Source of the DNA: CAVUAT01 sp963739545
GTDB lineage: Bacteria; Actinomycetota; Thermoleophilia; Solirubrobacterales; 70-9
Length of the DNA stretch: 64,000 nucleotides
NCBI GenBank assembly: GCA_963739545.1
Contig: CAVUAT010000014.1
Coordinates: forward strand, 1,240,001 to 1,304,000
Reading direction: 5' to 3'
The position numbers and the translations under genes are program-made. The notes under the pieces were generated by a model. It made no database searches. It was not told where the DNA came from and worked only from the letters and a program-made list of their open reading frames with translations. Below are positions 42,533 through 50,942 of the stretch, in pieces. Every line of letters starts with the position of its first letter. Position 1 is the stretch's first letter.

Positions 42533-43579
42533 ATGGCGGACAAGCCGTTCACGATGAATCGGAAGCAGCCGGGGGAGTCCCGCGCCGCGGCGCGGGTCCC
42601 GGATGATCCCGAGCCGGTCTCGGAGATCGACAAGCTGATGGCGAACGCGGCCGAGTCCGAGGCCAACGTGCAGACGATCCTGCGCGAGACGCACGTCAAG
42701 GAGGTCCTCGACGAACTCGGCACCGACCTCGTCGCGCTCGAGCCCGTGAAGCGGCGCATCCACGAGATCGCTGCGCTGCTCGTGATCGACCGGCTGCGCC
42801 AGGCCCACGGCCTCAGCTCCGAGCGCCCGACCCTGCATATGTCGTTCACCGGCAACCCGGGCACCGGCAAGACCACGGTCGCCCTGCGAATGGCCGAGAT
42901 CCTGAAACGCCTCGGCTACCTCGAGAAGGGCCACGTGGTCTCGGTCACCCGCGACGAGCTGGTCGGACAGTACGTCGGCCACACCGCCCCCAAGACCAAG
43001 GAGGTGATCAAGCGCTCCTACGGAGGCGTGCTGTTCATCGACGAGGCCTACTACCTGCACCGGCCCGAGAACGAGCGCGACTACGGGGCGGAGGCGATCG
43101 AGATCCTGCTCCAGGTGATGGAGGCCGATCGCGACAAGCTGGTGGTGATCCTGGCCGGCTACCGCGACCGGATGGACCGGTTCTTCGAGTCGAACCCGGG
43201 GATGGGCTCCCGGGTCGCGCACCACGTCGACTTCCCCGACTACGACCCCGCCGAGCTGATGGAGATCGGCGAGTTGATGGTGAACCGCGCCTCCTACCGC
43301 CTCTCCCCCGATGCCGAGAAGGCGCTGCGCGAGTACGTCGAGTTGAGGATCGAGCGGCCCCGCTTCGCGAATGGCCGCAGCATCCGAAACGCGATCGACA
43401 GGGCGCGCCTGCGCCAGGCCAGTCGCCTGTTCGAAAGCGACGAGCAGCTGAGCAAGGAGCAGCTTGTGACGATTGAAGCCACCGACATCTATTCGAGCAG
43501 CGTGTTCGACGAGCACCACTCAGCCGACGACGATCCGGGGAGCGTCGAGACGAACCCGATCCCAGCGACGAAGGCGTAG
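42533..43579 (+). CDS. cbbX: Red-type RuBisCO activase CbbX
   Basis: 348 residues, AAA+ ATPase that removes inhibitory sugar phosphates from red-type RuBisCO. Walker A is GNPGTGKT (107-114), the pore region is DELVGQYVGHTAPKTKEV, Walker B is GVLFIDEAYYL, and sensor/arginine region SNPGMGSRVAHHVDFPDY follows. An N-terminal extension of about 50 residues precedes the usual start of the domain. Third gene of the cbb operon, 21 bases after cbbS. Confidence 0.95.
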   Translation: MADKPFTMNRKQPGESRAAARVPDDPEPVSEIDKLMANAAESEANVQTILRETHVKEVLDELGTDLVALEPVKRRIHEIAALLVIDRLRQAHGLSSERPTLHMSFTGNPGTGKTTVALRMAEILKRLGYLEKGHVVSVTRDELVGQYVGHTAPKTKEVIKRSYGGVLFIDEAYYLHRPENERDYGAEAIEILLQVMEADRDKLVVILAGYRDRMDRFFESNPGMGSRVAHHVDFPDYDPAELMEIGELMVNRASYRLSPDAEKALREYVELRIERPRFANGRSIRNAIDRARLRQASRLFESDEQLSKEQLVTIEATDIYSSSVFDEHHSADDDPGSVETNPIPATKA

Positions 43580-43585
43580 GCCGAG

Positions 43586-44563
43586 ATGACGAGACCGATC
43601 ATCCTTGGCGTCGTCGGCGACTCCGCAGCCGGGAAGACGACGATCACACGTGGGCTGGTGCGAATCCTCGGTGACGACAAGGTGACTCACGTCTGCACCG
43701 ACGACTACCACCGCTTCGACCGCGAGCAGCGGGCCGAGTTCGGCATCACGCCGCTCGCCCCCGAGTGCAACTACATCGACATCATCGGCTCGGACCTGCG
43801 CCGGCTTCGCGACGGGAACGCGATCCTGAAGCCCGTGTACAGCCATTCCGACGGGACCTTCAAGCCTCCGGTATACGTGGATCCGCACGACTTCACCGTC
43901 GTCGAGGGGCTGCTCGGCTACCACACGCCCGAGATGCGCGCCACATACGACATCAGGGTCTACCTGGCTCCACCGGAGGAGCTGCGCCGAAAGTGGAAGG
44001 TCGCCCGCGACTGCTCCCGCCGCGGCTATACGACCGACCAGGTGCTGGCCGAGCTCGACCGCCGCGAGGCGGATTCCGGAGCCTTCATCCGGCCCCAGGA
44101 GCGCTTCGCCGATATGGTCGTCTCATTCAAGGAGGCCGAGGGCGGAGACGCGGACCACCTCGACGCCGAGCTGCTGCTTCGAGAGGGGTTGCCGCACCCG
44201 GACCTCTCGCCGTTCATCGGCAACGGCGAGAAGGGCATCGTCCTCGAGGAGGGCGACCGCGAACGGCTGGTGAAGATCCCCGGCGATCTTGACCCCGAGC
44301 GCGGGGCGGAGCTGGAGGAGGCGATCTGGGACCGGCTCCACTTCGCGCCCCACCTGCGAAGCCAGAGGCTCGGAGAGTTCACGATCGGGATCGACCTTCA
44401 CCGGTCCGAATCCCTGGCGCTCGTGCAGCTGATTATCCTCTACCACCTCGTGACCGCTCGCGCCACAGTTTCGCTCGGAGGGGAGGGCACTCGGGCCGAG
44501 GGCCCGACCGACGAGCACCCGATCGTCTCGCCCCCCGCGAGCGAGCCGAGCGCGGTCGAGTGA
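43586..44563 (+). CDS. prk: Phosphoribulokinase
   Basis: 325 residues. P-loop VVGDSAAGKTTITRG (11-19 core), the sugar-phosphate region CTDDYHRFDREQRAEFG, and FTVVEGLLGYHTPEMRATYDI. It produces ribulose-1,5-bisphosphate for RuBisCO. Length and motifs suggest the cyanobacterial/plant-like (class II) family rather than the shorter proteobacterial octameric type. Six bases after cbbX, and its stop overlaps tkt. Confidence 0.93.
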   Translation: MTRPIILGVVGDSAAGKTTITRGLVRILGDDKVTHVCTDDYHRFDREQRAEFGITPLAPECNYIDIIGSDLRRLRDGNAILKPVYSHSDGTFKPPVYVDPHDFTVVEGLLGYHTPEMRATYDIRVYLAPPEELRRKWKVARDCSRRGYTTDQVLAELDRREADSGAFIRPQERFADMVVSFKEAEGGDADHLDAELLLREGLPHPDLSPFIGNGEKGIVLEEGDRERLVKIPGDLDPERGAELEEAIWDRLHFAPHLRSQRLGEFTIGIDLHRSESLALVQLIILYHLVTARATVSLGGEGTRAEGPTDEHPIVSPPASEPSAVE

Positions 44564-46605
44564 GCGACACCGCCTCCACGGGGACGGCGCCCGCCACGGC
44601 GACGGCGGGCGCGGTCGATCAGCTCAGCATCGACACGATCCGCACGCTCAGCATGGACGCGGTGCAGGCGGCGAACTCGGGCCACCCCGGGATGCCGATG
44701 GCGATGGCGCCGGTCGCCCACCTGCTCTATACGCGCTACCTCAAGCACAACCCCGCCGACCCGGCCTGGCCCGACCGCGACCGCTTCGTCCTCTCGGCCG
44801 GCCACGGGTCGATGCTGCTCTACAGCGTGCTTCACCTGGGCGGCTACGGGCTCTCGCTCGACGAGATCAAGAATTTCCGCCAGTGGGAATCCCTGACCCC
44901 CGGTCACCCCGAGCGCGACCTCGTGCGCGTGACGCCCGGCGTCGAGACGACCACAGGGCCTTTGGGGCAGGGCTTCGCCAACGGCGTCGGAATGGCGATG
45001 GCCGAGCGGTTCCTGCGCGAGCGATACGGCGCCGACGTGATGGATCATCGCGTCTTCGCGATCTGCTCGGACGGGGACCTGATGGAGGGTGTTGCGTCCG
45101 AAGCGGCTTCGCTCGCCGGCCATCTCGGGCTCGGCAGGCTCGTCTACCTCTACGACGACAACCACATCACGATCGATGGCGACACCGAGCTCAGCTTCGA
45201 CTCCGAGGACGTCGAGGGGCGATTCCGCGCGTACGGCTGGCATACCGACGCGGTCGAGGACGCCAACGACCTTGAGGCCCTGTCGGCGGCAATCGAAGCC
45301 GGGATCGCCGAGGACGCGCGCCCGACCCTGATCCGGGTCCGCTCGACCATCGCCTGGCCGGCACCGAACGCCCAGGGGACGTCGGCCTCCCATGGGGCGC
45401 CGCTGGGCGAGGACGAGGTGCGAGCCACCAAGGAGGCGATGGGCTGGGATCCCGAGCTCCAGTTCCACGTCCCAGACGAGGTGCGCGAGCACTACGCGGC
45501 CGCGGCCGAGCGCGGCGGCGAGCTCCAGGGCGAATGGCAGCAGCGCTTCGAGGCCTGGCGCAGCGCCGACCCGGATGCAGCGGCCGAATGGGACAGGGCG
45601 TGGGAGGGTCGCCCCGCCGACGGGATCGCGGCTGCGCTCCCCACCTTCGACCCGGCCGACAAGGACTCGATCGCGACGCGGATCGCGGGCAAGGAGACCA
45701 TGGCGGCCTTCGCGGACCTCGTCCCGACGATGGTCGGCGGCTCCGCGGACCTCGCGGGATCGACCAACACGGTCTTCCCGAACGAGCAGAGCTACACGCG
45801 CGAGCACGCCGGGCGCAACGTGCACTGGGGAGTGCGTGAGCACGCGATGGGCGCCTCCGTCAACGGGCTGGCGCTCCACGGCGGCATCGTCAAGCCCTAC
45901 GGGGCAACCTTCCTTCAGTTCTCGGACTACATGCGGCCCGCCGTGCGGCTGTCGGCCCTGATGAACATCGGCTGCGTCTGGGTCTACACCCACGACTCGG
46001 TGGGCCTCGGCGAGGACGGCCCCACCCACCAGCCCGTCGAGCACTACGCCGCCCTTCGCGCGATCCCCGGCCTGACGGTGATCAGGCCGGGCGATGCCGC
46101 TGAGACCGCCGAGGCCTGGCGAACGGCCCTCGAGGACGTAGAGGGCCCCGTCTGCCTGCTCCTCACACGCCAGGGCCTCCCCGTCTTGGACCGGGAGAGC
46201 CTCGCCCCCGCGACGGGGGTCGCTCGCGGTGCCTACGTGCTCAGCGATCCTGCCGACGGCTCGTCCCAAGCGATCGTGATCGCGACGGGCTCCGAGGTCG
46301 GCGTCGCGCTGGAGGCCCAGAAGAAGCTCGCGACGGACGGCGTGGCGGTCCGGGTCGTCTCGATGCCCTCGTGGGAGCTGTTCGATGCCCAGGGGGAGAG
46401 CTACAGGGCCGAGATCCTGCCGCCCGGCGTGCCGACGGTCAGCGTCGAGTCCGGCGTCTCGCTCGGCTGGGAGCGCTACGCGGACGCGTCGGTGTCGATC
46501 GACCGCTTCGGCGCCAGCGCACCCGGAGCCGAGGTGCTCGACCGGCTCGGGATCAACGCTGGAGCAGTGGCCGCGGCGGTCAACGAGCTCATCGCCGGCG
46601 CTTAG
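44560..46605 (+). CDS. tkt: Transketolase
   Basis: 681 residues, thiamine diphosphate enzyme of the Calvin and pentose phosphate cycles. ANSGHPGMPMAMAPVAHLLY, TTGPLGQGFANGVGMAMAE, the ThDP-binding ICSDGDLMEGVASEAASLAG with YDDNHITIDGD, and the C-terminal HDSVGLGEDGPTHQPVEHYA are complete. GTG start in a GTGA overlap with phosphoribulokinase. Its 3' end overlaps the convergent LysR gene by 17 bases. Confidence 0.95.
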   Translation: MSDTASTGTAPATATAGAVDQLSIDTIRTLSMDAVQAANSGHPGMPMAMAPVAHLLYTRYLKHNPADPAWPDRDRFVLSAGHGSMLLYSVLHLGGYGLSLDEIKNFRQWESLTPGHPERDLVRVTPGVETTTGPLGQGFANGVGMAMAERFLRERYGADVMDHRVFAICSDGDLMEGVASEAASLAGHLGLGRLVYLYDDNHITIDGDTELSFDSEDVEGRFRAYGWHTDAVEDANDLEALSAAIEAGIAEDARPTLIRVRSTIAWPAPNAQGTSASHGAPLGEDEVRATKEAMGWDPELQFHVPDEVREHYAAAAERGGELQGEWQQRFEAWRSADPDAAAEWDRAWEGRPADGIAAALPTFDPADKDSIATRIAGKETMAAFADLVPTMVGGSADLAGSTNTVFPNEQSYTREHAGRNVHWGVREHAMGASVNGLALHGGIVKPYGATFLQFSDYMRPAVRLSALMNIGCVWVYTHDSVGLGEDGPTHQPVEHYAALRAIPGLTVIRPGDAAETAEAWRTALEDVEGPVCLLLTRQGLPVLDRESLAPATGVARGAYVLSDPADGSSQAIVIATGSEVGVALEAQKKLATDGVAVRVVSMPSWELFDAQGESYRAEILPPGVPTVSVESGVSLGWERYADASVSIDRFGASAPGAEVLDRLGINAGAVAAAVNELIAGA

Positions 46606-47551
46606 CCGCCTTCCCCCGCTGCTCGCTGAGGTCGCCGACTCCCCAGAAGCGCTCTATCTGCTCCTTCGCGGGCTCGCTGAGGACGAACTTCAGGAACTCC
46701 TCGACGTGCCCCAGCAACGGTCCCTTCGAGGGCCAGAGCACGAACCACTGCCGTCGCGGGAGCGGCTCGAGGACCGACACGGTGCCGAGGATGCCGTGCT
46801 CCAGCTCTAGAGCAGTTGTCGCGCGCGACTGAAACGACACGCCGAGGCCCGCCCTGGCCGCCTGCTTGATCGCGCCGTTGGATCCGAGGGTCAGCATCTG
46901 CGGCTGCAGGTCGTGGGCGGCGAGGAACTCCTCGGTCATCAGGCGGGTGCCCGACCCGCGCTCGCGCAGCAGCCAGGGCCGCTCGCCGAGCTCGGCCACC
47001 GGCACCGCGCGGCGGGAGGCCAGCGGGTCATCTGGGGCGGTGATCAGCATGATCGGGTTCTCCATGAAGGCCTCGCCCGCCAGCTCGCCGCCGGGCGGCG
47101 GCCTGCCGGCGATCGCCACGTCGAGCTGGTGGTTCGCCACCCGGCGAAACACCTGCTCGCGGTTGCCCACCTCGAGCCCCAGGTTGAGCTCGGGGTGCAG
47201 GGCCGAGAAGTCCCGCATCAGGGGCGGGACTATGTGCTCGGCGGCCGTCGTGACCGCAGCGATCCGAAGCTCGCGGTCCACGGCTGCGGCCGCTTCCCCG
47301 GCGGCGCGCTTTCCCTGGTCGAGGAGGCCGATCACGTGGGCGGCGTACGGCGCGAAGGCCTTGCCGGCGGGCCGGAGCTCGACGTTGCGGCCTACCCGCT
47401 GAGTCAGCTCGACGCCGACCTCCTTTGAGAGCGCCGCCACGGCGGCCGATACCGACGGCTGGGTGACGTAGAGCTCGTTCGCGGCGTCGGTGATCGACCC
47501 CGTTTCGACCACCGCCATGAAGCTCCGCAGCTGCGTCATCGTTATAGCCAT
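46589..47551 (-). CDS. cbbR: LysR-type regulator, CbbR-like
   Basis: 320 residues. N-terminal helix-turn-helix (LRSFMAVVETGSITDAANEL, VTQPSVSAAVAALSKEVGVEL) and a C-terminal periplasmic-binding-like effector domain (LRIAAVTTAAEHIVPPLMRDF, GLEVGNREQVFRRVANHQLDVA). The ELNLGLEVGNREQV segment is characteristic of CbbR proteins. CbbR usually sits divergent to cbbL; here it faces the end of the operon instead. The start is taken as MAITMTQL; MTQL (47539) is also possible. The last residues (GKAAKRRR) are basic. Confidence 0.85.
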   Translation of the reverse strand: MAITMTQLRSFMAVVETGSITDAANELYVTQPSVSAAVAALSKEVGVELTQRVGRNVELRPAGKAFAPYAAHVIGLLDQGKRAAGEAAAAVDRELRIAAVTTAAEHIVPPLMRDFSALHPELNLGLEVGNREQVFRRVANHQLDVAIAGRPPPGGELAGEAFMENPIMLITAPDDPLASRRAVPVAELGERPWLLRERGSGTRLMTEEFLAAHDLQPQMLTLGSNGAIKQAARAGLGVSFQSRATTALELEHGILGTVSVLEPLPRRQWFVLWPSKGPLLGHVEEFLKFVLSEPAKEQIERFWGVGDLSEQRGKAAKRRR

Positions 47552-47688
47552 TTCTCTAACAATAAGCGCTGAATACTTTGGAAAGACTCGGACCTCGCCG
47601 GCCACTGTGGCGCGTCTCGCACGGCGCTGCGTCCATCCGGGCCGCCGGCGCTGTTTCCCGACAGCGATCGCGGGCAGACCTTCCCGTG

Positions 47689-48153
47689 ATGCCCCGCGAC
47701 CTCGCCACCTACCTGAAGGACCACTACGCGGGGTCGGCCGGTGGGACCAGGCTCTGTCGGCAGATCGCGGACACCGCGTCCGACGTGGACACCAAGCGAG
47801 AGGCTTCGTCGATCGCCGACGCGATCGAGGCGGACCAGCGGAAGCTGCTCGACATCATGGGCCGCCTGGACGTGACCCCGAGCCGCTTCAAGGCGATCGG
47901 CGCCCGGCTCGGCGAGCTGGGGGGCCGCGGGAAGCTCCGCGCCTCATCGGCCGACGGAAGGGTCCTCCAGTTCGAGGCGATGATCATGGGCGTCACGGGC
48001 AAGCTGAGGCTCTGGCACTCACTCGGGGAGCTGGCCGCGACGGTGCCAGGACTCGATGCCGAAGAGCTCGAGGCGCTGAAAGCACGCGCGAAAGACCAGC
48101 GCACCCGGCTCGGGCAGCTGCACCTGGCGGCGGCCCGCAAGCTCGACGGGTGA
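47689..48153 (+). CDS. Hypothetical helical protein (154 aa)
   Basis: 154 residues, almost entirely helical, starting MPRDLATYLKDHYAGSAGGT. Repeated heptad-like stretches (REASSIADAIEADQRKLLDI, LDAEELEALKARAKDQRTRL) suggest a four-helix bundle of ferritin-like or DUF892-like shape, but no metal-binding ExxH pair is seen. The upstream open frame back to 47578 is less likely coding. Function unknown. Confidence 0.55.
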   Translation: MPRDLATYLKDHYAGSAGGTRLCRQIADTASDVDTKREASSIADAIEADQRKLLDIMGRLDVTPSRFKAIGARLGELGGRGKLRASSADGRVLQFEAMIMGVTGKLRLWHSLGELAATVPGLDAEELEALKARAKDQRTRLGQLHLAAARKLDG

Positions 48154-48176
48154 CAGCGGTCGGCTGAATGTGGTTA

Positions 48177-48250
48177 TCGGGGCGCTCGGATTTGAACCGA
48201 GGACCTCACCGACCCGAACGGTGCGCGCTACCAGGCTGCGCCACGCCCCG
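48177..48250 (-). tRNA. tRNA-Pro (anticodon CGG)
   Basis: The 74-base minus-strand sequence folds as a cloverleaf: acceptor CGGGGCG/CGCCCCG, D-arm GCGC...GCGC, anticodon stem CACCG/CGGTG with loop TTCGGGT (anticodon CGG), T-arm CTCGG/CCGAG with loop TTCAAAT, and discriminator A. The 3' CCA is not encoded. It reads the codon CCG, expected to be frequent in this GC-rich genome. Confidence 0.93.
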
Positions 48251-48290
48251 AGGCGGGGAAGGATAGAGGCGGGTGGGATAGGGTGGCCTC

Positions 48291-48770
48291 GTGGCCGCGA
48301 ACGACACACTGATCGAGCGCTTCTACGAGGCCTTCGACCGCCACGACGGCGAGACGATGGCGATGCTCTACGCGCCCGACGCCCACTTCCGCGACCCCGC
48401 CTTCGGCGATCTGACGGGCGAGGAGGCCGGCGACATGTGGCGGATGCTGACCTCGCGCGCCGAGGACCTCGAGGTCGAGCTCGCGTCCCACTCCGCCGAA
48501 GGTGAGACCGGCTCCGCGAACTGGATCGCCTACTACACGTTCCGCACCGGCCGCCACGTCACCAACGACATCCAGGCGCGCTTCCGCTTCGCGGACGGCC
48601 ACATCGTCGACCACGTCGACTCCTTCTCGTTCCACAAATGGGCGCGCCAGGCGCTCGGGCCGGCCGGGCTGGTCCTGGGGCTGCCGGTGGTTCGGGGCCT
48701 AGTCCAGCGCAAGGCTCGCGCTGACCTCGACGCCTACAGGGCGTCGAAGGGCCCCGCGCCGGCCGCCTAG
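48291..48770 (+). CDS. SnoaL-like/NTF2-fold protein
   Basis: 159 residues of the NTF2-like cone fold: LIERFYEAFDRHDGETMAMLYAPDAHFRDPAFGD at the N-terminus and IQARFRFADGHIVDHVDSFSFHKWARQALG at the C-terminus. This pattern is common to ketosteroid isomerase-like SnoaL proteins of unknown substrate. GTG start with TAGGGT exactly 6 bases upstream, suggesting a leaderless message just beyond the divergent tRNA. Confidence 0.82.
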   Translation: MAANDTLIERFYEAFDRHDGETMAMLYAPDAHFRDPAFGDLTGEEAGDMWRMLTSRAEDLEVELASHSAEGETGSANWIAYYTFRTGRHVTNDIQARFRFADGHIVDHVDSFSFHKWARQALGPAGLVLGLPVVRGLVQRKARADLDAYRASKGPAPAA

Positions 48771-48783
48771 CCGCGGCGCGTCG

Positions 48784-49471
48784 TCAGCCGTCGCCGAAGC
48801 GCGGCCGCAGGTAGCGGGCGCCGAGCAACATCGCGACCAGCACCACCGCCGAGACGATCAGGATCGGGTCGGTGGGCGAGAGCTCCTCAAGCTGCGAGCC
48901 GAGGTAGACGAAGATCGCGGTGATCGGCAGGTACCCCACGGCCGTCGTCCAGGTGAATCGCCAGATCGGCACTCGGGCGGCCCCGGCCGCGATCGAGAAG
49001 AAGCTGAACGGCACGATCGGGATCAGTCGCATCGCGAGCAGCAGAGTGACGCCGCCCTCGTGGATCGCGCTCTCGGCCCGCTCGAAGCGCCGCTGCCCCG
49101 CGAGCTTGTAGATAACGGGGCGCCCGGCGTGCACGCCGATCGCGTAGGCGACGAGCGCGTTGGCGATCCAGCTGACCATGATCAGCGCCAGCGCCCACCC
49201 GAATCCGTAGACGAATCCCGCCGCGGCGTCGAGGATCTCGGCGGGGTACCAGACGACCGCGTGGACCAGCGCCAAGCCCGATGACCATGAGCACCCCTCC
49301 GGCGCCGAGGCCGCGGAGGTCCTCTCGCACCGAGGCGGTGTCGCCGCTGAGGGCGTCGAGGATCGCCTCGCGAAGGGGGGTGATCGCGAACGCCACCGCC
49401 AGACCGAGCACGACTGCGCCGACCGTGACGGCCAGACCGGTCCAGGTCCCTCCGGGCGGCGCGTTGGTCAC
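48784..49471 (-). CDS. TVP38/TMEM64 family membrane protein (VTT domain; one frameshift)
   Basis: About 229 residues, five or six membrane spans. N-terminal part (LAVTVGAVVLGLAVAFAITP, GLGAGGVLMVIGL) and C-terminal part (LVHAVVWYPAEILDAAAGFVYGFGWALAL, GRPVIYKLAG, LLLAMRLIPIVPFSFFSIAAGAARVP) are in two frames joined near 49273, where GGGCTTGGCGCTGG appears to have one extra G. The FVYGFGWA and RLIPIVPFSFFS motifs define the VTT/DedA-like family. It probably acts in lipid scrambling or undecaprenyl-phosphate recycling, by family analogy. Confidence 0.82.
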
Positions 49472-49518
49472 GCTCGCTAGATTAGGAAAACAGGCTGCGC
49501 CCTACGAAGGAGACAGAG

Positions 49519-50127
<609 letters not shown>

Positions 50128-50136
50128 GAATAGCTG

Positions 50137-50811
50137 ATGCATGCTCGAAGCTCGATTTTGGCCGCCCTCGTCGTCCTGGCCCTGGCCGCGACGGCGTCGA
50201 GCGCGCATGCCGCTCCCGCGAGCATCGTCGGTGGCGTCGCTTCTCCCCCGGCGCCCGACCCGAACGTGTTCTCGGCGCCCACCTACCTGCACGACGCGGG
50301 AACCGTGGCGACGCTGACCTGGGTCGCGGGCGGTTCGCACAACGCCACCGCCATCGCGCCGGGCCCCGACGGGGATTCGCTGTTCCGCAGCGACACGATC
50401 GGGTCGGGCTCGACGCAGGTGCAGGGCACCCAGTACCTGCCGGTGGCCTCCTACCCGTTCACCTGCACGATCCACCCGGGCATGAACGCCCAGCTGAACG
50501 TCAACGCGGGCGCCCCGCTGCCGAGGCCGACCATCGCCCTGAAGCTCAACTCGAAGAAGCTGGCGAAGGTCGCCTCGAAGGGAAAGATCTCGGTCAAGGT
50601 GACGCTCACCGGGGGCCAGGAGGCGACTGTCTCTGTCAAGCTCGGCAAGAAGCTGCTCGGCACCAAGAAGACCACGAAGTCGGGCACGCTGGTGATCCCG
50701 CTCACGGCGAAGGGCAAGAAGGCTCTCGAGGGCAAGAGGAAGGCCAGCATCAAAGTCGAGGGCTCGGTCGCGTTCGGCAGTCCCGCGAAGGCCTCCGGCA
50801 AGCTGACCTAG
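50137..50811 (+). CDS. Secreted cupredoxin-like copper protein
   Basis: 224 residues. Signal peptide: basic start then ILAALVVLALAATASSAHAAP (cleavage near 26). The cupredoxin domain has type 1 copper ligands in GGSHNAT (His68) and FTCTIHPGMNA (Cys110, His113, Met116). From about 127 an Ig-like, lysine-rich beta domain follows (NSKKLAKVASKGKISVKVTL). It may carry electrons or bind copper outside the cell. It follows sod by 9 bases and precedes a secreted beta-helix gene. Confidence 0.82.
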   Translation: MHARSSILAALVVLALAATASSAHAAPASIVGGVASPPAPDPNVFSAPTYLHDAGTVATLTWVAGGSHNATAIAPGPDGDSLFRSDTIGSGSTQVQGTQYLPVASYPFTCTIHPGMNAQLNVNAGAPLPRPTIALKLNSKKLAKVASKGKISVKVTLTGGQEATVSVKLGKKLLGTKKTTKSGTLVIPLTAKGKKALEGKRKASIKVEGSVAFGSPAKASGKLT

Positions 50812-50942
50812 CGGGAACGACCCCCGAGCACGTTCGCCCCGGATGACGCCGCAACTCCTGCTCCGGCTCCGGGTTCTAGTCGCGAGGCAAGTTGTGATTG
50901 ACTGCTGCCGAGAGAGAGTTCCCGGGGAGAGAGGATGCTGAG

